The position numbers were made by a program, and so were the translations under genes. The notes beneath the pieces were generated by a model that worked only from the letters and a program-made list of their open reading frames with translations, was not told the DNA's origin and searched no databases. From assembly GCA_024102725.1 (NCBI GenBank), contig JAGFJL010000122.1:1-64000 (forward strand): DNA of 64,000 nucleotides, given 5' to 3'. The DNA comes from Nitrococcus mobilis (GTDB taxonomy: Bacteria > Pseudomonadota > Gammaproteobacteria > Nitrococcales > Nitrococcaceae). Positions 41,820 through 52,925 of this stretch are shown in pieces. Positions within the stretch are counted from its first letter, which is position 1. The number at the start of each line of letters is the position of its first letter.

Positions 41820-42578
41820 TTAGACCGGATTGGGGTCATCGACAAAGCGGTGCTCAAGGCGCAGCTTCGTGGCAAGGTGCTCGCCCAGTGCCTGCACTCC
41901 ATAGCGCTCGGTCGCATGATGCCCGGCGGCAAAGTAGTGAATTCCATACTCCCTTGCCTCATGAGTGGTGGGCTCAGAGACCTCGCCACTGATGTAGGCG
42001 TCGGCTCCAAGAGTTACGGCATCGCCAAGGAAGCGCTGCGCCGCGCCGCTGCACCAGGCCACTTTACGGATGATCGGCGGGCCGGCCCCCACATGGAGCG
42101 GGGCACGCCCAAGTAGACGAGCCAACCGCTCGGCCAGTTCGCTCGGGGAAGACGCAACATCAAGATACCCGAAGGCCAACAACCTCGGCACCCCACCGGC
42201 CTCGGCATAGCCGTCTATCTCAAAGGCAAGCCGTTTGCCAAGTTGTGCATTATTGCCGAATACTTCGTGCGTATCCAAAGGCAAATGATAGGCGATCAGA
42301 CTAACTCCATGCCGTAGCAGCATGCCCAGACGCCGCGCTTTTAGGCCCGTCACCGGCAGCGGTTCCCCCTTCCAGAAATAGCCGTGGTGTACGAGCACGG
42401 CATCCGCGCCGAGGGCAATGGCCTGCTCAAGCAACGCCATCGAAGCCGTAACCCCCGTCACGATGCGAGTCACCCTGCCGCGGCCTTCTACCTGCAATCC
42501 ATTCGGGGCGTAATCGTGAAAGCCGCTGACGCCGAGCAACTCATTGCAGTAACGAACCAACTCGGAAAGTTGTATCAT
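41820..42578 (-). CDS. NIF3/YbgI-family dinuclear metal-centre protein
   Basis: 252 residues. Metal-binding His/Asp/Glu pattern visible: GADAVLVHHGYFWKGEP near the middle and HYFAAGHHATERYGVQALGEHL near the C-terminus. The family forms hexameric toroids with a two-metal site; its role is uncertain, with GTP cyclohydrolase-like and DNA-linked roles suggested. It is divergent from degS with 101 bp between. Confidence 0.93.
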   Translation of the reverse strand: MIQLSELVRYCNELLGVSGFHDYAPNGLQVEGRGRVTRIVTGVTASMALLEQAIALGADAVLVHHGYFWKGEPLPVTGLKARRLGMLLRHGVSLIAYHLPLDTHEVFGNNAQLGKRLAFEIDGYAEAGGVPRLLAFGYLDVASSPSELAERLARLLGRAPLHVGAGPPIIRKVAWCSGAAQRFLGDAVTLGADAYISGEVSEPTTHEAREYGIHYFAAGHHATERYGVQALGEHLATKLRLEHRFVDDPNPV

Positions 42579-42679
42579 GATGAGGTTAGCTCTCCGTTCG
42601 AATCCAGGCAGCCCGACTTGCTCTCCTCCGGGGTTCCTTGCACCGCAGCGTGCGCAAGTAAAGTGCGAGATAAAACGGC

Positions 42680-43849
42680 GTGCAACCGCATAAGCGCGTA
42701 ACGCAGTTCATACTCAGATACCTTGGTATCGGTGTCGCCGTTGCGATGGTCACGATCTGGCTGGCGCCCGGGCTGCTACCCACCGAGCGACCGATCGTGG
42801 AGATCCACGAAACACCGCTTGCAAGCCGCGTCGCTATGGTGCAAACGGCAACGGCGCCGATCTCCTACGCCGAAGCCGTCATGCGAGCGGCCCCGGCAGT
42901 GGTGAATATCTACACCGCTAAGCAGGTAGCCGAACCACGCCACCCGTTTTTCGACGAGCCTATGCTGCGCCGCTACTTCGGCGAGCGATACGATCAGCCC
43001 CGCAAACGCCTGGAGACCTCCTTGGGCTCCGGCGTCGTGATCAGCAGCAAGGGCTATGTGCTGACGAATAATCACGTCATCGATGGCGCCGACGAAATCC
43101 AAGTGCTGCTCTCCGACGGACGCAGTGCCGCGGCGCTCATCGTAGGCAGCGATCCCGAAACCGACCTGGCGGTGTTGCGAGTCGGCCTAAAGGGATTACC
43201 CACCGTAACGCTCGGCCACTCCCAAACTTTGCGGGTCGGCGACGTTGTGCTCGCCATTGGCAATCCCTTCGGTATCGGGCAAACGGTCACTCAGGGTATC
43301 ATAAGCGCAACCGGGCGCAGCCAGCTCGGCTTGGCCACGATCGAGAACTTCATTCAAACGGATGCCGCCATTAATCCCGGCAACTCCGGGGGTGCGCTAA
43401 TCAACGGGCACGGGGAAGTGGTGGGTATTAACACCGCTATTTTCAGCCGTACCGGAGGATCGCTGGGTATCGGTTTTGCCATCCCGATTAGCCTCGCGCG
43501 CGGCGTTTTCAAGGGCATCGTCGAAGACGGCCGCGTTATCCGCGGTTGGATCGGTATTCAGGTCCAGAGCACCACGCCGCAGCTGGCCACTGCATACGGG
43601 TTGGCCGCCTCAACACACGGAGTGCTTATCGCCGATGTGCAACACGACGGTCCGGCAGCCCGAGCCGGGCTAAAGCCAGGGGACATGTTGCTGAGCATAA
43701 ATGGTAACCCGGTCGCCAACATCCACGACCTCCTTACGGTAATTACGGCCCAGAAACCTGGTACCACGATCGTGGTCTCTGGGCTGCACGACAACGGCCG
43801 TGCTTTCCAACGCCGTGTCTCGATCGAGGAACGCCCACGCCGACTATAG
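42680..43849 (+). CDS. degS: DegS/AlgW-type periplasmic serine protease
   Basis: HtrA-family protease tethered to the inner membrane; DegS cuts the anti-sigma factor RseA to start the envelope stress response. 389 residues from a GTG. One N-terminal membrane segment (YLGIGVAVAMVTIWLAP) in place of a signal peptide. Catalytic triad H132 (NNHVIDG), D162 (TDLAVL), S236 (GNSGGAL). A single C-terminal PDZ domain separates it from two-PDZ DegP and DegQ. It converges with hisD, 9 bp apart. Confidence 0.92.
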   Translation: MQPHKRVTQFILRYLGIGVAVAMVTIWLAPGLLPTERPIVEIHETPLASRVAMVQTATAPISYAEAVMRAAPAVVNIYTAKQVAEPRHPFFDEPMLRRYFGERYDQPRKRLETSLGSGVVISSKGYVLTNNHVIDGADEIQVLLSDGRSAAALIVGSDPETDLAVLRVGLKGLPTVTLGHSQTLRVGDVVLAIGNPFGIGQTVTQGIISATGRSQLGLATIENFIQTDAAINPGNSGGALINGHGEVVGINTAIFSRTGGSLGIGFAIPISLARGVFKGIVEDGRVIRGWIGIQVQSTTPQLATAYGLAASTHGVLIADVQHDGPAARAGLKPGDMLLSINGNPVANIHDLLTVITAQKPGTTIVVSGLHDNGRAFQRRVSIEERPRRL

Positions 43850-43858
43850 GGGCGAGTG

Positions 43859-45172
43859 CTATTCGCCGCCGGATTCCCGCACTCTACATTCGGCCGATCG
43901 TGCATGCGCGGTCAGGCCCTCACCCCGCGCGAGCCGCCCGGCGATGCGCCCCAGGCGGGCGGCACCGTCGCCAGAGCAGTACACCAAGCTGGTGCGTTTC
44001 TGAAAATCATACACGCCGAGTGGCGAGGCAAAACGCGCTGTGCGTGAGGTCGGCAGGACATGGTTAGGCCCCGCACAGTAATCGCCGAAGACTTCGGCCG
44101 TGTTTCGGCCCAGGAAAACCGCCCCGGCATGGCGCACGGCGCTGAGCATTCGTTCGGGTTCGATCAGCGACAACTCCAGATGCTCCGGGGCGACGAAATT
44201 GACCACCTCCGCCGCCTCGGCAAGATCCCGGACGCAGACCAACGCTCCACGGCTGTTGAGGGCGGCACGAATAATCTCGGAGCGCTCCATAGCAGGCAAA
44301 AGGCGCTCCATAGCGCTTTGCACTTGGTCCAGGTACAACGGATCGGGACAGACGAGCATGGCGCGGGCATCTTCGTCGTGTTCAGCCTGGGCGAACAGAT
44401 CGACGGCGATCCACTCGGGATCGGTTTGGCCATCGCAGACAACCATGATTTCCGAAGGCCCGGCGATCATGTCGATCCCGACCTGACCGAAAACCCGCCG
44501 CTTAGCCTCCGCAACATAGGCATTGCCCGGGCCAACGATTTTGTCCACTGCGGCAATGGTCTCACTGCCATAGGCCAGGGCACCGATGGCCTGGGCGCCG
44601 CCGATCGTATACAACCGGTCCACTCGCGCGATCTGGGCCGCCGCAAGAACCAAGGGATTGATCTCGCCTCCTGGAGCCGGGGCAACCATAGTGATTTCAT
44701 CGACCCCGGCCACACGCGCGGGCAACACGTTCATAAGCACCGAGGAAGGATAGGCCGCTTTACCGCCCGGCACATACACTCCCACACGCTCCAACGGCGT
44801 CACCTGCTGGCCGAGAACGCTGCCGTCGGGCTCGGTATAAGACCACGACTCGGTTTTCTGGTGCTGATGATAAGCGCGGATTCGCTCCGCGGCGAACTCC
44901 AATGCCTCGCGCTGCCCATTCGGGAGTCTGTCCAGGGCGGCGGCCCTGCGCTCGGGCGGAATCTCCAGTTCAGCGACACAGCGGGCCGTGCTGCGGTCGA
45001 AGCGGGCCGTATACTCCAGCACAGCGGAATCGCCGCGCCGGCGAACCGCTTCGAGAATCTCGGCGACGGCTTGCTCTACCTGCCCCGTAGCGCCGCTATC
45101 CCAATCCATTAGCCGCCGGAGATTGCCCCAAAAATCCGGCTGTGTAGTACTCAGACGTTTGATCGTAAGCAT
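43859..45172 (-). CDS. hisD: histidinol dehydrogenase
   Basis: Zinc enzyme that oxidises histidinol to histidine in two steps. 437 residues. Motifs: [44 protein letters not shown] with GPSE following, and [24 protein letters not shown]. Last gene of the mla-murA-hisGD run. No hisC follows in this window. Confidence 0.97.
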   Translation of the reverse strand: MLTIKRLSTTQPDFWGNLRRLMDWDSGATGQVEQAVAEILEAVRRRGDSAVLEYTARFDRSTARCVAELEIPPERRAAALDRLPNGQREALEFAAERIRAYHQHQKTESWSYTEPDGSVLGQQVTPLERVGVYVPGGKAAYPSSVLMNVLPARVAGVDEITMVAPAPGGEINPLVLAAAQIARVDRLYTIGGAQAIGALAYGSETIAAVDKIVGPGNAYVAEAKRRVFGQVGIDMIAGPSEIMVVCDGQTDPEWIAVDLFAQAEHDEDARAMLVCPDPLYLDQVQSAMERLLPAMERSEIIRAALNSRGALVCVRDLAEAAEVVNFVAPEHLELSLIEPERMLSAVRHAGAVFLGRNTAEVFGDYCAGPNHVLPTSRTARFASPLGVYDFQKRTSLVYCSGDGAARLGRIAGRLARGEGLTAHARSAECRVRESGGE

Positions 45173-45190
45173 CTCCCGCTCCCAGCGTGA

Positions 45191-45892
45191 TCAGGATTTA
45201 CCGGTTGCACCTGAGCTCGCCGCCGAGCGGTGCATTGCCGTTACGGCAGCCTGCATCCGCGCCAGAAACGGCTTGATCAGCCGATGTTTGGTTTTCATGG
45301 CCGCTCGATTGACTACCAAGCGCGAGCTGATATCGGCAATGTGCTCGAGTGGCGCGAGACCATTGGCCCGCAAGGTACGGCCGGTGTCGACGAGATCGAC
45401 GATCAAATCGGCCAATCCAACCAGCGGCGCAAGCTCCATAGAACCGTAAAGCTTGATAAGCTCGACCTGCCGCCCCTGCTCGGCAAAGTAGCGGCGGGTA
45501 ATATTGATGTATTTCGTGGCTACACGAGCGCGCCGGGCGCTCACGTTTGCGCCGGGTCGCCCGGCGATTACGAGACGACAGCGGGCGATGCCGAGATCCA
45601 GCGGCTCATAGAGCCCCTGCCCACCATATTCCATGAGCACGTCCTTACCCGTCACGCCCACATCGGCGCCACCATATTCGACGTAGGTCGGCGCATCCGC
45701 GGCGCGCACGATCACCAGCCGTACCTGCGCCACACCGGTAGCCAAAAACAACCGGCGACTCGCCTGCGGTTGCTCCACCGGTTCGATGCCAGCGAAACCC
45801 AGCAGCGGCAGCGTTTCCGTCAGAATCCGGCCCTTTGACAGGGCAATTACTAGCGTATCATCGTCACTCACGGCAAACCGCGGCTCCTGCAT
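45191..45892 (-). CDS. hisG: ATP phosphoribosyltransferase, short form
   Basis: First step of histidine synthesis. 233 residues from the ATG at 45892, one base after the murA stop; a GTG at 45871 is an alternative. Motifs: [41 protein letters not shown], and [13 protein letters not shown] in the phosphoribosyl site. It lacks the C-terminal regulatory domain of the long form. Short HisG enzymes need HisZ as a partner; no hisZ is in this window. Confidence 0.95.
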   Translation of the reverse strand: MQEPRFAVSDDDTLVIALSKGRILTETLPLLGFAGIEPVEQPQASRRLFLATGVAQVRLVIVRAADAPTYVEYGGADVGVTGKDVLMEYGGQGLYEPLDLGIARCRLVIAGRPGANVSARRARVATKYINITRRYFAEQGRQVELIKLYGSMELAPLVGLADLIVDLVDTGRTLRANGLAPLEHIADISSRLVVNRAAMKTKHRLIKPFLARMQAAVTAMHRSAASSGATGKS

Positions 45893-45893
45893 T

Positions 45894-47156
<1,263 letters not shown>

Positions 47157-47408
47157 TCAGCCATCATTCCGTTCCGCTGCCCACTGCGCGGGAGTCAGCG
47201 TGCGCAGCGAGATCGCGTGCAGCACCTCACTATCGATGTGCTCCTGCAAAAGGGCATAGACCATGCGGTGACGCTTGAGCATGGGTGCGCCTTCGAAATC
47301 CGCGCTGACGACGAGCGCCTGGAAATGTCGACCATCACCGGCAACCTCCACGCGCGCATCGGTGAAACCGGTTTCAATCAGCTGCTTGATCTGCTGCGGA
47401 TTCATCAT
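47157..47408 (-). CDS. ibaG: BolA-family protein IbaG
   Basis: About 83 residues from the ATG at 47408 (ATGA across the mlaB stop); the next codon is also ATG. BolA fold: IKQLIETGFTDARVEVAGDG, HFQALVVSADFEG, MLKRHRMVYALL. It has the conserved His used with monothiol glutaredoxin for iron-sulfur binding in this family. In E. coli ibaG also lies between mlaB and murA. Confidence 0.94.
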   Translation of the reverse strand: MMNPQQIKQLIETGFTDARVEVAGDGRHFQALVVSADFEGAPMLKRHRMVYALLQEHIDSEVLHAISLRTLTPAQWAAERNDG

Positions 47409-47761
47409 GGACGCTCTCCTGTAATGCGCCGGCCGTCCGCATCGGTCTCGGAATCCGCCGGCAAAAGCGGCAGTATCCGCTCGACTCCGCTCAGACGGGC
47501 AATCGTAAGGAGCTGTTGCGGAATATTGACGAATTCCAGGACGTGGCCGAAGGCGCGCGCCAAGCGCGTCCATTCGATCAAAAACGCCAATCCCGCGCTG
47601 TCCACCCGCTCGAGCTCAGCGAGATCGACGCGCAGCCGCGGCTCCTGCCTAACCATCGAGTCCAAATTCTTGCTCAGCCCAGGAACTGTCTCAAAGGTCA
47701 GCTCGCCCAGCAACGCCAGCCGTCCTCCCTCTTCCTTGGTTGCCAAATGCGCTGCGCTCAT
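47405..47761 (-). CDS. mlaB: MlaB, STAS-domain subunit of the Mla transporter
   Basis: 118 residues. STAS fold: GRLALLGELTFETVPGL, LRVDLAELERVDSAGLAFLIEW. MlaB binds MlaF and supports its ATPase activity. The call relies on the fold and on the mlaFEDCB order; both ends overlap neighbours by 4 nt. Confidence 0.92.
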   Translation of the reverse strand: MSAAHLATKEEGGRLALLGELTFETVPGLSKNLDSMVRQEPRLRVDLAELERVDSAGLAFLIEWTRLARAFGHVLEFVNIPQQLLTIARLSGVERILPLLPADSETDADGRRITGERP

Positions 47762-48381
47762 GGCGAGTGTGCGCTCTCGGTGTTGCGCTGCGCGAGTTGC
47801 TCGATCAACGCGTCCAGACCATGACGCCGGATCTCGGAGCTAAACGAGCTACGGTAAGTTTGCACTAGACTGGCGTTATTGGTAATCACATCGAAGACCT
47901 TCCAACCAGCGCCTCGCTTCTTGTAAAACTTGTAGTCAAGCGGGATCGGCGGACCGTCGGCCTGCTTGATGCTGGAGTGCACGGTCACACGCCCAGAACT
48001 CGGCTCGGAACGCAGCGGCTCGAACTCCACGCTCTGCCCGGAATACTCGGCTAACGACCGGCCATAGGTGCGCACCAGCAGCTGGCGAAACTCATCGACG
48101 AAGCGCTTGCGCTGATCAGGCTCGGCCGTACGCCAATTCTGAGCCAATACGAGCCGGCTCATGAGCTCGAAATCGAAGTGCGGCAACACCAGCTCCTTGA
48201 CCAAATCATAGATCATGGAGGGATCGCGCTTTAACTCAGCGCGATGTGCCCTTATGGCCTGCAGCGTCTGCTCGGTGGTCTGCCGCGCCAACACATCCGG
48301 CGGCACAGCACTCGCGCCGAGCGAATCCGCCGCCACAGTCAGCCAAGCCATGACAAGCATTACAACGATTCGGCGTATCAA
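47758..48381 (-). CDS. mlaC: MlaC, periplasmic phospholipid shuttle
   Basis: 207 residues. Signal peptide IVVMLVMAWLTVAADSLGASA. Family body: YDLVKELVLPHFDFELMSRLVL, WRTAEPDQRKRFVDEFRQLLVRTYG split around the core helix, and IRRHGLDALIEQL at the end. It carries phospholipid between outer-membrane MlaA and MlaFEDB. A paralogue lies at 1775-2428. Confidence 0.95.
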   Translation of the reverse strand: MIRRIVVMLVMAWLTVAADSLGASAVPPDVLARQTTEQTLQAIRAHRAELKRDPSMIYDLVKELVLPHFDFELMSRLVLAQNWRTAEPDQRKRFVDEFRQLLVRTYGRSLAEYSGQSVEFEPLRSEPSSGRVTVHSSIKQADGPPIPLDYKFYKKRGAGWKVFDVITNNASLVQTYRSSFSSEIRRHGLDALIEQLAQRNTESAHSP

Positions 48382-48875
48382 GGCTCCTGCCCTCCATCCG
48401 TGTTGCTCTTCGAGGTGCCCGCGGCCGTACTGTACAGGAATTGACCGATCAGCTGTTCGAGCACGACGGCCGACTGAGTCAGCATGATCTCGTCGCCGGG
48501 CTTTAGCACCTCGTCCATGCCGCCGGGTTGCAAACCGATGTATTGCTCTCCCAGCAAGCCGGCGGTATAAATGCTGGCGCTGGTATCCTGCGGTAGGTTG
48601 GCATACTTATCGGATATGGTCAGCACCACCCGCGCCTCGAACGTCTTCGGATCGACGGCTATGTTTTCTACCCGGCCCACCGGTACTCCAGCCAGGGTTA
48701 CCGGTGCGCGCACTTTCAACCCGCCGATATTTTGAAACTGAGCGATGACGTCATAGCCCTGAGTCTGCTGAAAGGCCGATATGTTACTGACCTTCAGGGC
48801 GAGGATAAGCAACGCGCCCAAACCCAGCAGGACGAACAGCCCCACCCCGGTCTCCAGCAATCGCGAATTCTGCAT
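48378..48875 (-). CDS. mlaD: MlaD, MCE-domain subunit of the Mla transporter
   Basis: 165 residues from the ATG at 48875; the longer frame is inside mlaE. One membrane helix (TGVGLFVLLGLGALLILAL) then an MCE domain: AQFQNIGGLKVRAPVTLAGVPVGRVENI and GEQYIGLQPGG. Six MlaD subunits form a ring on MlaE. Starts 29 nt after mlaE and overlaps mlaC by 4 nt. Confidence 0.96.
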   Translation of the reverse strand: MQNSRLLETGVGLFVLLGLGALLILALKVSNISAFQQTQGYDVIAQFQNIGGLKVRAPVTLAGVPVGRVENIAVDPKTFEARVVLTISDKYANLPQDTSASIYTAGLLGEQYIGLQPGGMDEVLKPGDEIMLTQSAVVLEQLIGQFLYSTAAGTSKSNTDGGQEP

Positions 48876-48904
48876 GCGTCCCGTCCGTGCGTTTGCGACT
48901 CCGC

Positions 48905-49681
48905 TCAATCGAACATGAGCGCGGTCAGGATGAAATCCAAGCCCAGCACCGCAAGCGAACTGTGCACCACCGTTCGGGTCGTAGCCCGGCTCACGCCCTC
49001 CGAGGTCGGTGTGCAATCGACCCCCTCGAACACCGCGGTCCAGGTAACGACGAAACCAAACACCAAACTCTTGATCACGCCATTGACTACATCTTCGGTG
49101 AAGCTGACCTGGGCCTGCATCTGTGACCAAAACGCGCCGCTGTCCACGCCGAGCAGCACTGTGCCCACGAAATAGCCGCCGAATACGCCTACCAGCGTAA
49201 AAATCGCCGCAAGCAACGGTAACGCGATCATTCCGCCCAACAAACGAGGGGCTACGATCCGGCGCTCCGGGTCCACCGCCATCATCTCCATGCCGGAGAG
49301 TTGCTCGGTAGCCTTCATCAGCCCGATCTCCGCCGTCAGTGCCGAGCCCGCGCGGCCACTGAACAGCAGCGCCGAGACGACCGGCCCCAATTCTCGGGTA
49401 AGCGATAATGCCACCAGCACGCCCAGCGATTGTTCGGCACCGAAGCTCACCAACGTATTATATCCTTGCAATCCCAGCACCATTCCGACGAACAGCCCCG
49501 AGACCGCTATGATAAGCAGTGAAAGTACGCCGGTGGCGTAGATCTGGTTGATCACCAACCCGGGGCGGCGCAGCAATCCCGGCAGACCGAGCAGCACTCG
49601 CAGCAGGAACATGTGGCCGCGCCCAAGACGAGCGGTCGCAGCCAGCGTCTGCTCGCCGAACAGCCGCAACCATTCGATCAT
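48905..49681 (-). CDS. mlaE: MlaE, permease subunit of the Mla transporter
   Basis: 258 residues from the ATG at 49681 (ATGA across the mlaF stop). Five or so hydrophobic segments. Permease motifs: LSLTRELGPVVSALLFSGR, GSALTAEIGLMKATEQLSGMEMM and the C-terminal GVSRATTRTVVHSSLAVLGLDF. The dimer sits in the inner membrane below the MlaD ring. Confidence 0.96.
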   Translation of the reverse strand: MIEWLRLFGEQTLAATARLGRGHMFLLRVLLGLPGLLRRPGLVINQIYATGVLSLLIIAVSGLFVGMVLGLQGYNTLVSFGAEQSLGVLVALSLTRELGPVVSALLFSGRAGSALTAEIGLMKATEQLSGMEMMAVDPERRIVAPRLLGGMIALPLLAAIFTLVGVFGGYFVGTVLLGVDSGAFWSQMQAQVSFTEDVVNGVIKSLVFGFVVTWTAVFEGVDCTPTSEGVSRATTRTVVHSSLAVLGLDFILTALMFD

Positions 49682-50520
49682 AGCGCGGCCCCGGCGCCGC
49701 GGTGGCCGAGCAAATCCTCCTCGAGCGACGGTCCCGGATAATGAAACGGCACCGGCCCATCCGGCAAAGCGTTGAGGAATTGCTGGACCCACTCGGAGGA
49801 TGACGCACGCAGCGCTTGCGGCGACCCGGACTCCACCACCTTGCCCGCTGAGATCACGTGCACGCGGTCGGCAATTTCCGCCGTCTCCGCCACATCGTGG
49901 GAAACAACGATGCTGGTCAAGCCGAGGGCATCGTTGAGCAGACGAATGAGGCGCACCAAAATACCCATGGAAATAGGATCCTGCCCAGAGAAAGGTTCGT
50001 CGTACATGACGACCATCGGATCCAAGGCAAGGGCGCGCGCCAAGGCCACGCGGCGGGCCATGCCACCGGAGAGCTCAGCCGGATAGAGCGCGTGGGCGCC
50101 GCGCAGGCCGACCGCTTCGAGTTTGATCAGCACCAGGTGCCGGATCAGCGCTTGCGACAAACGGGTATGCTCGCGCAGCGGAAAGGCCACGTTCTCGAAG
50201 CAATTCAAATGGGTAAACAGCGCCCCGCTTTGGAACAGCATCCCCATGCGCTTGCGCAATTGGTAGAGTGCCCGGCGCTTGAGCGTATGGACGTCCACTC
50301 CATCGATCCGGATCCGGCCGGCATCTGGACGCAGTTGCCCACCGATCAAACGCAGCAGGGTCGTCTTGCCGGTGCCGCTCGGGCCCATGATCGCGGCAAC
50401 CTCGCCCCGGCGAATGCTGATATTCACACCCGCAAAGATCTGCCGCGTCCCGCGCGAGAAATGTAAATTCTCGATCTCGACCACGCAGTCGTTGGTTCGA
50501 CCACCTGTATCAGTTGCCAT
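49678..50520 (-). CDS. mlaF: MlaF, ATPase subunit of the Mla transporter
   Basis: 280 residues. ABC ATPase: Walker A GPSGTGKTT, signature LSGGMARRVALARALALDP, Walker B MVVMYDEPFSGQDPISMG, and switch His in IVVSHDVAE. First gene of mlaFEDCB-ibaG-murA-hisGD. Its ATG has no strong ribosome site in the 272-bp divergent spacer. Confidence 0.96.
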   Translation of the reverse strand: MATDTGGRTNDCVVEIENLHFSRGTRQIFAGVNISIRRGEVAAIMGPSGTGKTTLLRLIGGQLRPDAGRIRIDGVDVHTLKRRALYQLRKRMGMLFQSGALFTHLNCFENVAFPLREHTRLSQALIRHLVLIKLEAVGLRGAHALYPAELSGGMARRVALARALALDPMVVMYDEPFSGQDPISMGILVRLIRLLNDALGLTSIVVSHDVAETAEIADRVHVISAGKVVESGSPQALRASSSEWVQQFLNALPDGPVPFHYPGPSLEEDLLGHRGAGAAL

Positions 50521-50792
50521 CTGCGATCGCTCGAACTACCCACCCCGTCGCCGAGCGGCGAAATAGCGGCATACGGGGCCTCGAAGTGCTTGTTGGAAAT
50601 TCTTATTATCGGCGAGCATCCGCAGTATCCAGCATAGAACCCCACACAGTCAAATCACCGCCGGCCGCGTAACCCACACCGTAAGGGCGAACGGGACGTT
50701 GCCATCGGCAAGGCCATCGGGTCCAATAGGACTCATCCAGAACACGCGCACCTACAGTCGTTGCGCTACCGGTCGATCACAAGGAGTGCACC
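50521..50792. promoter_or_regulatory. divergent promoter region between mlaF and kdsD
   Basis: 272 bp with no gene. It must carry the start signals for the leftward mla-murA-his run and the rightward kdsD-lpt-rpoN run. A minus-strand GATAAT near 50605-50611 is a possible -10 for mlaF without a good -35. kdsD has AAGGAGT close before its ATG. Confidence 0.4.
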
Positions 50793-51806
50793 ATGACCGA
50801 GCCGCGTACCCTCCGCCCGTTGTCGCCGCGTCGAACCACCGATGAGGATCTGTGCCGACTCGGCCGCGCTGTCATAGAGGTGGAGGCTGCCTCCATTTCG
50901 GCACTCGGGCAACGCATCGGTCACGACTTCGCCCAGGCCTGCCGCTTGCTGCTCGATTGCCAGGGACGCGTGGTCGTCACGGGCATGGGTAAATCGGGGC
51001 ATATCGGCGGCAAACTCGCCGCCACCCTGGCGAGCACCGGCACGCCGGCTTTTTTCGTCCACCCCGGTGAAGCCAGCCACGGCGATCTCGGCATGATCAC
51101 CGCGAGCGATGCGGTCATCGCATTATCGAACTCCGGCGAAACCCGGGAAATCACCATCCTGCTGCCGTTGATCAAACGCCTCGATGTGCCGCTTATTGCG
51201 CTGACGGGCAACCCAAACTCCACGCTTGCGCGCGCGGCCTCGGTGCACATCGATATCAGCGTCACGGAGGAAGCCTGCCCGCTCGGCCTAGCCCCTACGT
51301 CGAGCACTACCGCCACCCTGGCTATGGGAGATGCGCTGGCGATCGCCCTGCTCGATGCACGTGGTTTCACCCGCGAGGACTTCGCACGCTCTCATCCCGG
51401 CGGCTCGCTGGGTCGACGCCTGTTGCTGCGCATAGAAGACATCATGCACGTGGGAGAGCGCATTCCACGGGTCGCCCCAGAGACGTTATTGAGCCATGCG
51501 CTTGTGGAGATGACCAACAAGGGGCTGGGTATGACCACTGTGGTCGATGCCGAAGGCCAGATATTGGGAATCTTTACAGACGGCGACCTACGGCGCGCCC
51601 TGGATCATCAAATCGATGTCCATACCACTCGCATGGCCGAGGTCATGACCCCCGGCGGGCGCACCGTTCATGCCCACAGCTTGGCCGCAGAGGCGCTGCA
51701 GCTCATGGAGCGACATAAGATCAACGCCTTATTGGTGGTGGACAACGAGAACCGCCTGATCGGAGCGCTCAACATGCACGACCTATTGCAAGCGGGCGTG
51801 GTTTGA
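50793..51806 (+). CDS. kdsD: D-arabinose-5-phosphate isomerase
   Basis: Makes arabinose 5-phosphate for Kdo. 337 residues: SIS domain (VVTGMGKSGHIGGKLAATLAST, ALSNSGETREI) followed by two CBS domains (about 210-337, ending NRLIGALNMHDLLQAG). First of kdsD-kdsC-lptC-lptA-lptB. kdsC begins on the last base of its stop. Confidence 0.96.
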   Translation: MTEPRTLRPLSPRRTTDEDLCRLGRAVIEVEAASISALGQRIGHDFAQACRLLLDCQGRVVVTGMGKSGHIGGKLAATLASTGTPAFFVHPGEASHGDLGMITASDAVIALSNSGETREITILLPLIKRLDVPLIALTGNPNSTLARAASVHIDISVTEEACPLGLAPTSSTTATLAMGDALAIALLDARGFTREDFARSHPGGSLGRRLLLRIEDIMHVGERIPRVAPETLLSHALVEMTNKGLGMTTVVDAEGQILGIFTDGDLRRALDHQIDVHTTRMAEVMTPGGRTVHAHSLAAEALQLMERHKINALLVVDNENRLIGALNMHDLLQAGVV

Positions 51807-52363
51807 TGGCGGCATTCGCCGATGCCTACTGCACACGCCCGAGCGCCGAGGTGATCGCACGGGCGGCACGAGTGCGATTGCTAACGCTAGATGTCGACGG
51901 CGTACTCACCGACGGCACGCTCTACATCGGTCAGTACGGCGAGATCATGAAGCCGTTTCACAGCCATGACGGTCAAGGCATCAAAATGGCCATCGCCTCT
52001 GGCATCGAAGTCGCCATGCTGAGCGCGCGCTGCTGCGCTACAGTGGCACGGCGCGCGCGCGAGCTGGGCGTTCGTCACGTTGTCCAAGGCGCGCAGGACA
52101 AACGCCTCGCCTTGACCGCGCTGTGCGAGGGACTGAAACTCACCGCGCTCGACTGCGCCTACGTCGGCGATGATATCGTCGACCTCGGAGCCGTGCGCAT
52201 GGCAGGGCTCGGCATCGCGGTAGCCGACGCCCATCCCCGGATCGCCGCAGCCTGCCATTGGCAGACCCGCCGCCGCGGCGGTCACGGCGCCGTACGCGAG
52301 GTCTGTGAATTACTGCTCGCAGCACGCGAGTGTCTGCAAGATTTGCTGGAGCAACATGGCTAG
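51806..52363 (+). CDS. kdsC: 3-deoxy-D-manno-octulosonate 8-phosphate phosphatase
   Basis: HAD-family phosphatase that yields free Kdo. 185 residues from the ATG at 51806, which shares one base with the kdsD stop; a TTG just before is rejected. Motif I LTLDVDGVLTDGTLYIG with the nucleophile Asp. Later GDDIVDL is the metal-binding motif. No C-terminal membrane part. Confidence 0.96.
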   Translation: MAAFADAYCTRPSAEVIARAARVRLLTLDVDGVLTDGTLYIGQYGEIMKPFHSHDGQGIKMAIASGIEVAMLSARCCATVARRARELGVRHVVQGAQDKRLALTALCEGLKLTALDCAYVGDDIVDLGAVRMAGLGIAVADAHPRIAAACHWQTRRRGGHGAVREVCELLLAARECLQDLLEQHG

Positions 52364-52925
52364 CGTCCGTCGCTATCGTTTCTTTCCCGTCGCGGTATTC
52401 GGCTTGCTGGCACCGCTGGCTTGGTGGCTATTCGATGAGCAGCGCCCGGTTCGACCGCGATCCGAACAGCCCCAAGCCACCTATTATTTGGGTGACTTCG
52501 ACCTACACGTTACGCGCCCAGACGGGCGCGCCGACTACGCCATTCGGGGCAAGCGCATGGTTCATTACCGGCAAGCCGACGTATCGCTGATCGAACGGCC
52601 GGTATGGACCGTATACACACCGACCGGAGCACCCTGGCGCGGCCGCGCCGACAACGGCCGGATAGCGGCCGGTGGTAGCGAAGTGCAGCTGTATGGCAGC
52701 GTACGGCTACATCGCCCAGCGAGCGCGGACAACACCGCGATCACGCTGAAGACGCAGCGCCTGCATCTACGCCCGCATGAGGACTATGCCGATACCGACA
52801 CGCCGGTGACCGTTTATGGCCGCGATTTCCGCATCGACGCCATCGGGGCCCGAGCCTGGCTGCGCAAGCAGCGCATCCAGCTGCTCGCCGCAGCCAAGGG
52901 ATACTATGCCGCATCGAATCGCTGA
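52356..52925 (+). CDS. lptC: LPS export protein LptC
   Basis: Bitopic inner-membrane protein that passes LPS from LptBFG to LptA. 189 residues from the ATG at 52356, overlapping kdsC by 8 nt. One N-terminal membrane helix (FFPVAVFGLLAPLAWWLF) then a beta-jellyroll typical of the family, with DFDLHVTRPDGRADYAIRG. Identity is low in this family; order and topology decide. Confidence 0.92.
   Translation: MASVRRYRFFPVAVFGLLAPLAWWLFDEQRPVRPRSEQPQATYYLGDFDLHVTRPDGRADYAIRGKRMVHYRQADVSLIERPVWTVYTPTGAPWRGRADNGRIAAGGSEVQLYGSVRLHRPASADNTAITLKTQRLHLRPHEDYADTDTPVTVYGRDFRIDAIGARAWLRKQRIQLLAAAKGYYAASNR

Noticed and set aside
45191-45892. HisG as a truncated pseudogene
   Set aside because: The length and motifs fit the known short form that works with HisZ; the phosphoribosyl site is intact.
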